A DNA stretch of 64,000 nt from Brucella thiophenivorans (GCF_002252445.1 NZ_NNRJ01000051.1:372001-436000), one strand, 5' to 3'; positions 37,354-46,824 are shown, counted from the first letter of the stretch. Notes: generated by a model from the letters alone, not told the origin. Made by a program: numbers and translations.

Positions 37354-39045
37354 ATGAAAGCTGATCTTGCCGAGGGATCTGACGCGCCCATTAGTGACGC
37401 TGTCGCACAATCGACATTAGATGATTTGTTGGCCGACACGCGTTTTCGCGTGACGGAACGCGGGAAGTCGATAATAAAATACATCGCTTCTCATTATTTC
37501 TCTGGAAGCCTCGACGGGATCAAGGGCTATAATATAGCTATTGATGTTTTGGGGCGTCCCGCCAGTTTCGATCCATCCAATGATCCAATAGTTCGAATAG
37601 AGCTCAGCCGCTTGCGTACGGCGCTATTTCAGTACTACGAGGCCTATGGCCATGAACTGCATATGGCGGTCGATATCCCCAGAGGCAAATATACGATAAC
37701 CTTCACCAACCGAGAGAAGCATTTAGAACGGACAGGAATTAATTCTGACGCGGAGGTTCAGGGTTTGCCAACACACTCCGTCCAAACAGAGCATTATAGA
37801 TTAAAATTCAATTCCAATCTCATATTGTCGCTCGCGGCGGTACTTGCCTTAGTGTTGGTTGTGATTAATCTACGGAGCACTCCTTTAGGCACAACAAAGC
37901 CGCTGATCAACATCAACATGCATGCCAACGACCAAAACCTGCGTGATGAGGCAAACCAGATCCGAGACGCGTTAATAACGGCGTTGACCCAGTATAATAC
38001 GTTAACAATCCAGTCCTCGAATTTTGAGAACGATAATACCAGAGCGCTCAATTACGAGATAGAAATGAAGTATTATCAGGACGATGGGAAGAAGAGTGTT
38101 TGGTGGGCGGTACGGGACGTGGACTTGTCCGAAATTCTACAATCGGGAATAGATTCAGTGCCAGAGCAAAGCCAGTCTGCATCAAGCATTCGTGAGGCAA
38201 TTGTCCCAGTTTTGGCCGCACATTTCGCCACTTCACGCAGCGCAATCAATTTGTCAGAACTCAAAAAATCCGATCCTCATGATGTTGGCAATGCTTGTTT
38301 ACTGCGTGCCGAACAGATACCCCGAACCATAATTCCTTCAAGCATGCGCGACGTCCTTAATTGCCTGGAGCGTACGTTGCAAAGCAATCCCGATGACAGC
38401 GATGCAAACGCTGCACTCGCGCAGGCCCTTTTATTTTCCGCAGATGGCAAAATCGATACAGTTGCCATGGAACGCAGCCGGGAATTGGCTCGTCGTGCCG
38501 TCAGGATCTCCCCACAGTCTGATCGCGCACTTACAGCCATGATGCTCTCTCAGTTTTATTCAGGAAAAGTTGACGCTGCGATTGATATCGGGCGTAAGGC
38601 ATTGTCGAATAATCCCAATAACCCCACGACCTTGGGATTGTTTGCGTGGATTTTGTTTACGACTGGCAACTGGGAAAAAGCGATCGAACTTACAAAATCA
38701 GCTGAGCGTGTAACGTCTGTGACACCGCCAAGCGTTCAACTGGTCCTCGCATTTGACGCCTACCGACAAGGTGACTGGTCACGGGTGGCAAGCCTCGCAC
38801 AACAAACGAACGGCGAAGAAAAATTAATTACGGCGTTGCATATTGCTGCACTTGGACAATTGGGGTCGCCTGACGCCTTAATTCAATTGAACGACGTGCA
38901 ATCTGACAATCCGGATTTTATTAGCCAAATCAATATGCTTTTAGCGTATGAGCGCATGGTCGTACCACTACGACAGCAGCTACTTCAAGGTTTGAACAAG
39001 GCCAGTGCGGATGGCTCAAGAATAGTCGTTAGTGGAGCAATATGA
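37354..39045 (+). CDS. Membrane-anchored TPR protein with DNA-binding-like N-terminal domain
   Basis: 563 residues. The N-terminal ~110 residues (RFRVTERGKSIIKYIASHYF, KGYNIAIDVLGRPASFDPSN, PIVRIELSRLRTALFQYYEA) match a domain seen at the start of many Rhizobiales TPR/adenylate-cyclase-like proteins and thought to be wHTH-like. A membrane segment follows (LILSLAAVLALVLVVINL, about residues 150-168). The C-terminal part has TPR-type repeats (NPDDSDANAALAQALLFS, NPNNPTTLGLFAWILFTTGN). The layout resembles CadC/ToxR-type regulators with an external sensor. GGGGATGAGCT precedes ATG 37354. It may regulate the neighbours. Confidence 0.7.
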   Translation: MKADLAEGSDAPISDAVAQSTLDDLLADTRFRVTERGKSIIKYIASHYFSGSLDGIKGYNIAIDVLGRPASFDPSNDPIVRIELSRLRTALFQYYEAYGHELHMAVDIPRGKYTITFTNREKHLERTGINSDAEVQGLPTHSVQTEHYRLKFNSNLILSLAAVLALVLVVINLRSTPLGTTKPLININMHANDQNLRDEANQIRDALITALTQYNTLTIQSSNFENDNTRALNYEIEMKYYQDDGKKSVWWAVRDVDLSEILQSGIDSVPEQSQSASSIREAIVPVLAAHFATSRSAINLSELKKSDPHDVGNACLLRAEQIPRTIIPSSMRDVLNCLERTLQSNPDDSDANAALAQALLFSADGKIDTVAMERSRELARRAVRISPQSDRALTAMMLSQFYSGKVDAAIDIGRKALSNNPNNPTTLGLFAWILFTTGNWEKAIELTKSAERVTSVTPPSVQLVLAFDAYRQGDWSRVASLAQQTNGEEKLITALHIAALGQLGSPDALIQLNDVQSDNPDFISQINMLLAYERMVVPLRQQLLQGLNKASADGSRIVVSGAI

Positions 39046-39061
39046 AGTTTGAGCCAATGAA

Positions 39062-39078
39062 TTTACCGTTACGTACTT
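39062..39078 (+). promoter_or_regulatory. Copy 2 of the shared 17-bp motif
   Basis: TTTACCGTTACGTACTT, identical to copy 1, 79 bp upstream of the SphA-type gene start at 39157. Confidence 0.5.
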
Positions 39079-39156
39079 CGTAAAATCCCTGCTCTTGTTA
39101 CAGTCAATTACGTCACTTTAGAACTATTGCGTAGCGACTGGCTTAAGGGGATATGC

Positions 39157-40140
39157 ATGATTATGATGAGCAAACTCAGGTACGGCTCGCTAATCGCAAT
39201 TTTAACAACAGCGCTTCCAGGTCAGCTTCACGCGGCTGAGGGTGGAGCTGGTTTTTATTTGCTGGGCTCGAAAGGGGCAGCGGCAGCTATCACTCCGCCG
39301 CCTGGATTGTACTTTCAGAACGATCTCTACTTCTATCGGGGCGACCTCGGCGGCAACAAACAGTTGCCAACAGGGGGACGCTTAGCCGTTGGCGTTGAAG
39401 GCAGTGCTGTCATCGAGATCCCAACCTTGATATGGATCGCCCCAGAAATGGTGTTGGGTGGAAATCTTGGTCTGAGTACAACTGTACCCATCGGATGGAA
39501 AAGAACAGAAGCTGACGCTACTCTTGCCAGACCATCAGGACGTAACATAACAGGTGCGGTCAGCGACACGGCCTTCACAATCGGCGATCCATTGGTGGGA
39601 GCCTTTGTTGGATGGCATGCAGGCAATTTCCATTATCAAGTTGGTACGCTTGTGAATATTCCAATCGGTGATTACCAGGATGGTGAGATCTCAAATATCT
39701 CTTTCAACCATTGGGGTGCGGATATCTTTGCCGCAGCAACATGGATGGACCCAACGATCGGCTGGGATATTTCTGGCGTGGTCGGAATGACATTCAATGC
39801 CGAAAATCCGGCAACAGACTACAAGACTGGAAATGAGCTCCATTTTGAATGGGCTGCCGTCAAACACTTCAACGAGAAAATTGATGCGGGTCTTGTCGGC
39901 TATTACTATCAGCAGGTTTCTGGTGATAGTGGCGAAGGTGCCAATCGTCCCTTCAAGGGACGAGTTGCTGCGATCGGCGCAACCATTGGGTATAATTTTA
40001 TGCTAGCCGAAACACCCATGGCGGCGCGTGTAAAGTATTTCCATGAGTTTGCAGCGGAAAACCGCGCTGAGGGGGACGCTTTCTATTTAACGCTATCCAT
40101 GCCGTTAAACTTCAAGAAGACAAACGCCGCCTCCGACTAG
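39157..40140 (+). CDS. SphA-type outer-membrane protein (MetA phenol-degradation family), copy 2
   Basis: About 327 residues from ATG 39157, six bases after AAGGGG; the frame from 39127 has no such signal. Signal peptide (ILTTALPGQLHAAE), beta-barrel pattern, and a close match to copy 1 (GGAGFYLLGSKG, NPATDYKTGNELHFEW, KYFHEFAAENRAEG). Substrate unknown. It sits between the TPR gene and the sulfatase genes and carries the shared motif. Confidence 0.85.
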   Translation: MIMMSKLRYGSLIAILTTALPGQLHAAEGGAGFYLLGSKGAAAAITPPPGLYFQNDLYFYRGDLGGNKQLPTGGRLAVGVEGSAVIEIPTLIWIAPEMVLGGNLGLSTTVPIGWKRTEADATLARPSGRNITGAVSDTAFTIGDPLVGAFVGWHAGNFHYQVGTLVNIPIGDYQDGEISNISFNHWGADIFAAATWMDPTIGWDISGVVGMTFNAENPATDYKTGNELHFEWAAVKHFNEKIDAGLVGYYYQQVSGDSGEGANRPFKGRVAAIGATIGYNFMLAETPMAARVKYFHEFAAENRAEGDAFYLTLSMPLNFKKTNAASD

Positions 40141-40147
40141 GAGGCGG
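40127..40147 (+). terminator. Rho-independent terminator after sphA-type gene
   Basis: CCGCCTCC and GGAGGCGG form a perfect 8-bp stem around GACTA, followed by a T-rich stretch (TTATTTTATTTTTC). The stem includes the last codons and stop of the gene. It also separates the convergent phosphatase gene. Confidence 0.75.
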
Positions 40148-40156
40148 AATGTTATT

Positions 40157-41140
40157 TTATTTTTCAAAGGCATATATTTTTTTCCAGTCATTCTTCATAT
40201 CGATAACGAGCCAATTGCGATTGTTCGCCTCGTTTAGCGCTTTGTCCAATTTACCAAACTCCGACTGACGATCATACGCATATTCGCGCTCAGCATCGGT
40301 GTGATGCACGATAATTCCCAGTGAGGGCCGCTGTTTCCCCGAAGTAACCCAACGCAGCATCTCATAATCGCCATCAGAATTACCGGCGACGAAAATCGGT
40401 CGTTTTCCAATCAATCTATTAATGCCAACAGGCTTGCCTGCACCATCATCAATGAAGTCGATTTCAGGGAGACGCTTCAATACAGGCTCATCGCCATTCA
40501 GTGCATATTGTGTTTTGATGCTACTTCCGATGACTTGCTCCGGAGGAATGCCATATGCCTCTTGCGTCATTGGTCGCATAAACTCCACACCACCGCCCGA
40601 AACAATATAAGTTTTAAAGTCATTTGAGCGCAGATAATCGAGTAGCTCCCTCATCGGAAGAAACGTCATCTTATTGAAGGGCTGTTTTGTCTTGGGATGT
40701 TTTGCAGATGCGTACCAGTCTTTTACGATCTCGCCAAATTCATCTGTTGTCATGCCAGCATGCGTTGTCATACCCAGTTCCACAACGCCCTTTTCACCCG
40801 ATTTGGCGATGCCCTTCAAGTCACCCGCAAGAATCGATTTGAATGGTTCTTTCTCATTCCATTCGGGATGTTGCGGCGCGAGAGCTTTAACCCGATCAAG
40901 CATAAAACCCAACTGAAAGTAAAAGGGCTGCTCAGTCCAGAGTGTGCCGTCATTATCGAAAACGGCGATGCGCTCTTCTGGTGGAACAAATTGAGACCCT
41001 GAAGGATCTACAACCTTCTCCACAAACGCAATGATTGCATCTTTGCTGGCTCCATCGTTCCACGATGGTAGATTGTCCGCCCAACTGGTGATTGGATGAA
41101 TAAAAGTCACCAAAGCCAACATAAGGAAATAACGCTTCAT
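40157..41140 (-). CDS. Exported HAD-superfamily phosphatase
   Basis: 327 residues with a signal peptide ending near TSWA. The catalytic DxDGT motif is in AVFDNDGTLW (D62, D64), the Thr/Ser motif is in TYIVSGGG, and the acidic motif is AGNSDGDYEMLRW. This is a periplasmic acid-phosphatase-like member. It follows the formylglycine-generating enzyme gene by 60 bp on the same strand, so it probably belongs to the same operon. Confidence 0.85.
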   Translation of the reverse strand: MKRYFLMLALVTFIHPITSWADNLPSWNDGASKDAIIAFVEKVVDPSGSQFVPPEERIAVFDNDGTLWTEQPFYFQLGFMLDRVKALAPQHPEWNEKEPFKSILAGDLKGIAKSGEKGVVELGMTTHAGMTTDEFGEIVKDWYASAKHPKTKQPFNKMTFLPMRELLDYLRSNDFKTYIVSGGGVEFMRPMTQEAYGIPPEQVIGSSIKTQYALNGDEPVLKRLPEIDFIDDGAGKPVGINRLIGKRPIFVAGNSDGDYEMLRWVTSGKQRPSLGIIVHHTDAEREYAYDRQSEFGKLDKALNEANNRNWLVIDMKNDWKKIYAFEK

Positions 41141-41200
41141 CGTATCCTCCTTGAGTAAAGCGCATCCTAAAAACAGGTGAAGAGGTTTTCGGGAAACAGT

Positions 41201-42160
41201 CTATGAAAAGCGTTTAATACAGCGAAAACCAACATGGCTCGTTGATGTATCTTCGGGTTCTGCGTGTCTGGCTGCTGGTCTGTAGCGTCGGCAATAATTG
41301 GGCGCACATAGATGGGAGCCACCTTTAAGGACACGGCGTGGTACTAATATTTGGGGCTGCCTAGGATCATAACTATTGGACGGGTCAATTCGTCTCGGGT
41401 TCGTTGGAATACAGCAAGCTTTTGCCGCAGGCTCGTTGTGTCGCGTGGACCAAAAGTCAACTGTCCATTCCCACACATTTCCAATCATATCATACAGACC
41501 ATACCCATTTGCCGGATATGACCCGACAGGTGACGTGCGCTCTTTTCCGTTGGGCTTTAAACTTTTTGTAGGGAATGCACCCTGCCAAGTATTGGCCATA
41601 GGTGCACCTTCAGGCATGAATTCAACGCCCCATGCATACTCGACGTTCTCCAAACCACCCTTTGCAGCAAATTCAAAATCGGCCTCGGTGGGGAGCTCTA
41701 ACCCTGCCCAATCAGCATAAGCTTTCGCGTCTTTGTAAGCTACGTGGACGACAGGATGGTCCAGCTTTCCGCGAATATCGCTTAATCCGCCCAGCGGTCG
41801 TTTCCAGTAAGCGCCGAACTTAAACTTCCACCATTGTGCCAAATCGTTGTTTTCTATTTGTTTTGGCGGCGTAAAAACAAGCGATCCGGGCCTCAACATT
41901 TCTGGTATCGCGCCGGGATAATCCTCCGCTTTGGGTGCAATTTCGGCCATGGTAATATAACCGGTATCCTTCACGAACTGCGCAAATTGTCGGTTCGTAA
42001 CAGGCGTGGTGCTCATCCAAAAGCCATCCACCGTAACAGGGTGTACAGGCGCTTCCTCTGGATAATGGTTGTCAGACCCCATCATGAATGTACCGCCCGA
42101 AATCCACGCCATGCCGTCAGGTGTAACAGACTTGAAATCCGTATTAATGGCAGACGTCAT
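41201..42160 (-). CDS. Formylglycine-generating enzyme (sulfatase-modifying factor)
   Basis: 319 residues, GGAGG before ATG 42160. FGE fold signatures (ISGGTFMMGSDN, LPTEADFEFAAKGGL, MIGNVWEWTVDFW) and the active-site cysteine pair C285 and C290 in HLCAPNYC, matching the C-x4-C of characterised FGE. It oxidises a cysteine of sulfatases to C-alpha-formylglycine. The divergent sulfatase at 42645 is the evident substrate. No signal peptide is visible, so it acts in the cytoplasm before export. Confidence 0.9.
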   Translation of the reverse strand: MTSAINTDFKSVTPDGMAWISGGTFMMGSDNHYPEEAPVHPVTVDGFWMSTTPVTNRQFAQFVKDTGYITMAEIAPKAEDYPGAIPEMLRPGSLVFTPPKQIENNDLAQWWKFKFGAYWKRPLGGLSDIRGKLDHPVVHVAYKDAKAYADWAGLELPTEADFEFAAKGGLENVEYAWGVEFMPEGAPMANTWQGAFPTKSLKPNGKERTSPVGSYPANGYGLYDMIGNVWEWTVDFWSTRHNEPAAKACCIPTNPRRIDPSNSYDPRQPQILVPRRVLKGGSHLCAPNYCRRYRPAARHAEPEDTSTSHVGFRCIKRFS

Positions 42161-42212
42161 GGAAGCCTCCGAGCATCGTCAGATGAATATTGAAAAAAGC
42201 GAAGTCGCCTTC

Positions 42213-42229
42213 AAGTACGTTACTGTTAA
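42213..42229 (-). promoter_or_regulatory. Copy 4 (inverted) of the shared motif, upstream of FGE gene
   Basis: TTAACAGTAACGTACTT on the minus strand, 14 of 17 bases as in copies 1 and 2, 52 bp upstream of the FGE start in the correct orientation. Between 42161 and 42644 there is no gene, only this and copy 3. Confidence 0.4.
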
Positions 42230-42501
42230 TGATCTGAAAAAGTCATTGATGACATTCCCTCAAACTCGTTGCACAAACAAAATCGGTCGCCTGATTTCAG
42301 GCTGAGTAGATTGGTTCCTTACAGGCTTCGCATGCGAGGCTGACAGGCGTTGTTCTCACGCCGCAGGTCCGCCTACCCTAGGATGTCATAACCCTATCAC
42401 TCGTGAATATTTATGGAGCGTTCAGCAATCCGGACAACGGTATCGCGTTCGTCATAGCACGAACATTTCCGGTTGCCGTCGCGCTCCCTGTTACCCTGCT
42501 T

Positions 42502-42518
42502 GTTACTGTTGCGTACTT
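42502..42518 (+). promoter_or_regulatory. Copy 3 of the shared motif, upstream of the sulfatase gene
   Basis: GTTACTGTTGCGTACTT matches copies 1 and 2 at 14 of 17 positions, 126 bp upstream of the sulfatase start. Confidence 0.4.
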
Positions 42519-42644
42519 ACTAATCCTTCTTTTCAGACTGACATTCTCAGCGTGAATTCCTATTGCCCTTTCAAGGCGACCTCAAAGGTCGCGCATCGAG
42601 GAGAGCGCCATGTTTATTGACAGCAGGAAAATCGGGAGGCGTTC

Positions 42645-44288
42645 ATGAGCAGCCTTTCAAGGCGTATTTTGAGCGTGGGAGCTGCGCTAGCTGTAGCTTT
42701 AACGACAACATCACTCGTCCCAATTCGTGCACAGGCACAGACGGCCCCAGCTGCCGCCCCAGCGTCCGATAATTCGAACAGCTCAAAGCCTAATATTCTT
42801 GTTATCTTTGGTGACGATATCGGGCAAACCAACATTAGCGCCTATTCAATGGGCCTTGTTGGTTACAAAACACCGAATATTGACAGCATCGCCAAAGCCG
42901 GAATGATGTTTACGGACTACTATGCAGAGAACAGCTGCACTGCCGGTCGATCAACGTTCATCACCGGGCAGACTTGTTTGCGAACAGGACTTTGCAAAGT
43001 AGGCGCTCCGGGCGCTCCGGTTGGGCTTCAGCCCGGAGACATGACCATTGCACAGGCGCTAAAGCCACTCGGCTACGCGACTGGCCAGTTCGGCAAGAAC
43101 CATCTTGGTGACCGCGACGAATACCTGCCAACAAATCATGGGTTCGATGAATTTTTTGGTAATCTTTACCATCTCAATGCAGAAGAAGAACCAGAGGCTC
43201 CTTATTGGCCCAAAGGCGACAAAGAATTCCTGAAAGCCTATAATCCGCGTGGTGTTATAAAGGCCTCTGCCGACGGCAAGATTGAGGACACCGGTCCGCT
43301 GAACAAAAAGCGGATGGAGACAATCGACGATGAAACGACGGCTGCGGCTATCGACTTCATGGGTCGCCAGGTTCAGCAAAAGAAGCCGTTCTTCACCTGG
43401 ATGAACGCAACGCGAATGCATCTTTTCACTCATGTTCGCGAGTCAATGCGCGGTCAGAGCGGGATGCAAGGCAATGATTATGCGGATGGCATGATCGAGC
43501 ATGACGGGCACGTTGGCAAGCTGCTGAAAGCTCTTGATGACCTCGGAATTACCGAGAATACAATTGTCGTCTACACCACCGATAACGGTCCGAACCAATT
43601 CTCCTGGCCTGACGCAGCAACCACTCCGTTTCGGAGCGAGAAAGATACCAATTGGGAAGGTGCGTTCCGCGTACCGGCCATGGTAAGATGGCCCGGCCAT
43701 GTAGCGCCTGGACAGGTTGTCAACGGTGTGGTTTCCGGGCTGGACTGGTTTCCAACATTGCTGGCAGCAGCAGGAGATCCGGATGTAAAAGGCCGCCTCT
43801 TGAATGGCTGGCAACCGTCCGGCAGCAGCACAACCTTCAAAAACCACCTTGATGGCTATAACCAGCTCGACTATCTGACGGGAAAGTCGGACAAGAGCGC
43901 AAGAAACGATTTCTATTACTTTGACGATGACGGCGGTCTTGTCGCCACACGTTTTGACGACTGGAAAGTGGTGTTCAAGGAGCAGCCAGCAGCTGGAGGC
44001 TTTGCTGTGTGGCAAACCCCCTTCGTGACGTGGCGTATTCCAAAGTTGTTCAATCTTCGCATGGATCCCTACGAACGGGCTGATACAGTTTCCGATCAGT
44101 ATAATGATTGGGTAGTCCGTAACGACTACCTTTTGGTCAAAGGCCAGCTGCAAGGGGCAGCCTTTCTGGAAACATTCGTTAAGTTCCCACCAAGCCAACG
44201 CGTAGCCAGCTTCAACATCGAAGGTGTGCGCGCTGAAGTGGACAAGGCGATCGACCAGTCTTTCAAAGACCGGGGCATTGAGAAATAG
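42645..44288 (+). CDS. Type I arylsulfatase (exported)
   Basis: 547 residues. GGGAGG precedes ATG 42645. Signal peptide ending near RAQAQ. Metal-binding IFGDDIGQTN at the N-terminus; modification site ENSCTAGRSTFITGQ, with Cys98 the formylglycine candidate; FGKNHLGD and TTDNGPNQFSW as further active-site strings. The core reads C-T-A-G-R rather than C-x-P-S-R, a variant found in an alphaproteobacterial subfamily. Cleaves sulfate esters; substrate unknown. It is paired with a dedicated FGE, phosphatase and outer-membrane protein, so the locus may scavenge sulfate esters. Confidence 0.9.
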   Translation: MSSLSRRILSVGAALAVALTTTSLVPIRAQAQTAPAAAPASDNSNSSKPNILVIFGDDIGQTNISAYSMGLVGYKTPNIDSIAKAGMMFTDYYAENSCTAGRSTFITGQTCLRTGLCKVGAPGAPVGLQPGDMTIAQALKPLGYATGQFGKNHLGDRDEYLPTNHGFDEFFGNLYHLNAEEEPEAPYWPKGDKEFLKAYNPRGVIKASADGKIEDTGPLNKKRMETIDDETTAAAIDFMGRQVQQKKPFFTWMNATRMHLFTHVRESMRGQSGMQGNDYADGMIEHDGHVGKLLKALDDLGITENTIVVYTTDNGPNQFSWPDAATTPFRSEKDTNWEGAFRVPAMVRWPGHVAPGQVVNGVVSGLDWFPTLLAAAGDPDVKGRLLNGWQPSGSSTTFKNHLDGYNQLDYLTGKSDKSARNDFYYFDDDGGLVATRFDDWKVVFKEQPAAGGFAVWQTPFVTWRIPKLFNLRMDPYERADTVSDQYNDWVVRNDYLLVKGQLQGAAFLETFVKFPPSQRVASFNIEGVRAEVDKAIDQSFKDRGIEK

Positions 44289-44298
44289 CTACTGCTAG

Positions 44299-44334
44299 GA
44301 GGCGTAGCATTTAGTGCGCCTCCCTCTCTTTTTA
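44299..44334 (+). terminator. Hairpin between the sulfatase and moxR genes
   Basis: GGAGGCG and CGCCTCC form a 7-bp stem, followed by a CTCTCTTTTT run. It may end or attenuate the sulfatase transcript so that MoxR is made at lower level. Confidence 0.5.
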
Positions 44335-44359
44335 CCCTCTCTTTTTAATTGAGGACATC

Positions 44360-45340
44360 ATGGCGGTTCGCGACGACATCATTGCTCTTGGTCAGCGTAT
44401 TGGAGAGTCGATCATCGGTCAGGATACGATGGTTGAACGGCTGCTGCTTGGCCTTCTCGCCAACGGGCATTTATTGGTGGAAGGGCTGCCGGGGCTTGCA
44501 AAGACCCGAGCAATCAAGAGTCTGGCTCGAAACCTTGATTCAGAGCTGTCGCGCGTTCAGTTCACTCCAGATCTGTTGCCCGCCGATATTACCGGTTCGG
44601 AAATCTATTTCAGTGAAGGTGGGAAAGGGCAGTTCAAGTTCGAACAAGGGCCGATCTTCGCCAATCTGATCCTCGCTGATGAAATAAACCGTGCCCCCGC
44701 CAAAGTGCAATCAGCACTGCTTGAGGCGATGGAAGAGCGCCAGGTCACCGTGGGAGGTAAGAGCTATCCCTTGCCCGAGCTCTTCATGGTGATGGCAACG
44801 CAGAACCCGATAGAGCAGGAAGGCACTTATCCCCTTCCCGAAGCACAGCTTGACCGGTTTCTGATGCATATCGAGGTCGGCTATCCCGACGCTAAATCCG
44901 AGGCTGCAATCATGCGGCTCAACCGCGACGAAGAAAATGCTGCCCATGATGCGCGTAAGCGCGCGAACCAACCGGTAAAACTCAAACCGCAAGCCATATT
45001 CGACGCGCGCAGGGAGATCGGTGTCGTGACGGTCTCTGATCCAGTAGAGTCCTATATCGTCTCACTCGTACTCGCCACGCGCTATCCTGAAAAATACGAT
45101 ACAGAGCTCGCAAAGCTACTGCAGGTGGGTGTCAGTCCACGCGGCGTCATTGGTCTCGACAAAGTCTCTCGCTCCTATGCATGGCTCAACGGGAGGGATT
45201 ACGTAACCCCCGATGACGTGAAGGAGGTCGCAAACGATGTTCTGCGTCACCGGCTTATTCTCTCATATGAAGCCCATACGACCAATACCACACCCGACCA
45301 GGTGATAGATCGCATTGTCGACCTTGTAGCGATTGCTTGA
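44360..45340 (+). CDS. MoxR-family AAA+ ATPase
   Basis: 326 residues. Walker A GLPGLAKTRAIK (a MoxR variant with L-A-K), Walker B ILADEINRAPAKVQ, sensor 1 VMATQNPIEQEG, and arginine-finger and sensor 2 regions downstream (YPLPEAQLDRFLM). MoxR proteins act as chaperone-like ATPases with VWA partners. The next gene starts 10 bp after, as part of an operon. Confidence 0.93.
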   Translation: MAVRDDIIALGQRIGESIIGQDTMVERLLLGLLANGHLLVEGLPGLAKTRAIKSLARNLDSELSRVQFTPDLLPADITGSEIYFSEGGKGQFKFEQGPIFANLILADEINRAPAKVQSALLEAMEERQVTVGGKSYPLPELFMVMATQNPIEQEGTYPLPEAQLDRFLMHIEVGYPDAKSEAAIMRLNRDEENAAHDARKRANQPVKLKPQAIFDARREIGVVTVSDPVESYIVSLVLATRYPEKYDTELAKLLQVGVSPRGVIGLDKVSRSYAWLNGRDYVTPDDVKEVANDVLRHRLILSYEAHTTNTTPDQVIDRIVDLVAIA

Positions 45341-45349
45341 GGGGAAGCC

Positions 45350-46300
45350 ATGCCTGAAGCAAAGAGCAGAAGCGGGGTCTATGTTTCCACACAGGGGCTC
45401 GTCGCACTTGAGGGGCATGCTCGGGACCTGCGATTTGTTCAGAAAGCAAAAAGCCACCGACAACTCGAAGGCCGGATGCAGTCATCAATGCGTGGCCGCG
45501 GTCTGACATTTGAAGAACTCCGAAATTACCTGCCCGGCGACGACATCCGCTCCATTGACTGGCGCGTGACCGCACGTTCCAATAAGCCAGTTGTCCGCGT
45601 CTATAGTGAGGAGAAGGAGCGCCCTGCCCTCATCATTGTCGATCAACGCCTCAACATGTTTTTTGGCAGTCGATTGTCGATGAAATCAGTCACCGCCGCC
45701 GAGGCAGCCTTGCTTTGTGCGTGGCGCATTCTTGGATCTGGGGATCGGGTAGGAGGCTTTGTCTTTAACGATGTCCAGACCGATGACGTGAAGCCACAGA
45801 GAAGTCGTAACGCTGTCATCGCCTTTGCCGATAAAGTAGCCCGACAAAATGAGGCACTGAGCGCTGCCTCAACCACACCGACCAAAGCCAGCCAGCTCGA
45901 CGAGGTGCTTCGTACGGTCTGTGATATCGCTCATCACGATCACCTCGTCATTGTCATATCCGACTTTGATGGTCACTCTGATCAAACACGAGACATGCTG
46001 CTGCAATTGTCGGCACGCAACGACGTCATCTGTCTGTTGGTGTATGATCCGTTTTTGTTGGAGCTTCCGAAGTCAGGAGAAATCATAGTCAGCGGCGGTG
46101 GCATGCAGGTGGAGCTTGCTTTGCGACAAAATACTCTGCGGCAATCAATCGGCAACTTTGCGCGTGAACGGGGTCGCGAACTCCGGGCCTGGCAGCGCGA
46201 TCTTGGTCTCCCCATGCTTCCCGTATCTGCCGCTAACGAGACAGCCCCACAGCTTCGGCAACTGCTTGAGCAGTCAGCCTGGCGGCAAAGGAGGCGATAA
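45350..46300 (+). CDS. DUF58 protein of the MoxR operon
   Basis: 316 residues, DUF58 signature LRNYLPGDDIRSIDWRVTAR followed by a VWA-like remainder (VIVISDFDGHSD). It probably mediates contact between MoxR and the VWA proteins. Its TAA overlaps the next ATG by one base. Confidence 0.9.
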   Translation: MPEAKSRSGVYVSTQGLVALEGHARDLRFVQKAKSHRQLEGRMQSSMRGRGLTFEELRNYLPGDDIRSIDWRVTARSNKPVVRVYSEEKERPALIIVDQRLNMFFGSRLSMKSVTAAEAALLCAWRILGSGDRVGGFVFNDVQTDDVKPQRSRNAVIAFADKVARQNEALSAASTTPTKASQLDEVLRTVCDIAHHDHLVIVISDFDGHSDQTRDMLLQLSARNDVICLLVYDPFLLELPKSGEIIVSGGGMQVELALRQNTLRQSIGNFARERGRELRAWQRDLGLPMLPVSAANETAPQLRQLLEQSAWRQRRR

Positions 46301-46824
46301 TGGAACCTCCCGCTCCCATTCTCGATCCGATGGCAGAAACTGCCTTACGTTCATTAAAAGATATCGTCGTACCACCACCGATATCGTGGATGCCGCAGAC
46401 TTGGGGATGGGCGGTGCTGGGGCTCATACTTCTCGCAGGAATTTTGATTGTTCTCCTAAAAGCCGCGCAGCACTATCGTGCGAATGCCTATCGCCGCGAA
46501 GCTCTTTCAATACTCTCAGAGATCGGCAATAGGCTTGATGATCCGCGTACCCGAATGGCAGCGCTCGCAGAGATTAGCGCGCTTGTGAAACGCACGGCGA
46601 TGGTTGCCTGGCCGCGACACGACGTAGCCGATCTCACAGGAAAGACATGGGCTGAATTTCTGGCAGCTCACTCGCCCACTAACAGCGGACATTTGCTTGA
46701 GAAACTTGTGAATGACATCGAATACCGCAATGAAGAATTTGTGAGCAGACTGCCATCGAAGCTGAACAGTGAGCTGATCAAAGCGACCCGGAACTGGATC
46801 GAGCAGCACAATGTATCAGCTTGA
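46300..46824 (+). CDS. DUF4381 membrane protein
   Basis: 174 residues with one transmembrane segment near the N-terminus (TWGWAVLGLILLAGILIVLL). The cytoplasmic part has LDDPRTRMAALAEISALVKR. Typical third gene of alphaproteobacterial MoxR/Bat operons. Overlaps the next gene by 14 bp. Confidence 0.85.
   Translation: MEPPAPILDPMAETALRSLKDIVVPPPISWMPQTWGWAVLGLILLAGILIVLLKAAQHYRANAYRREALSILSEIGNRLDDPRTRMAALAEISALVKRTAMVAWPRHDVADLTGKTWAEFLAAHSPTNSGHLLEKLVNDIEYRNEEFVSRLPSKLNSELIKATRNWIEQHNVSA

Noticed and set aside
43443-44198. 251-codon minus-strand frame inside the sulfatase gene
   Set aside because: Antisense of a well-supported gene; no start signal.
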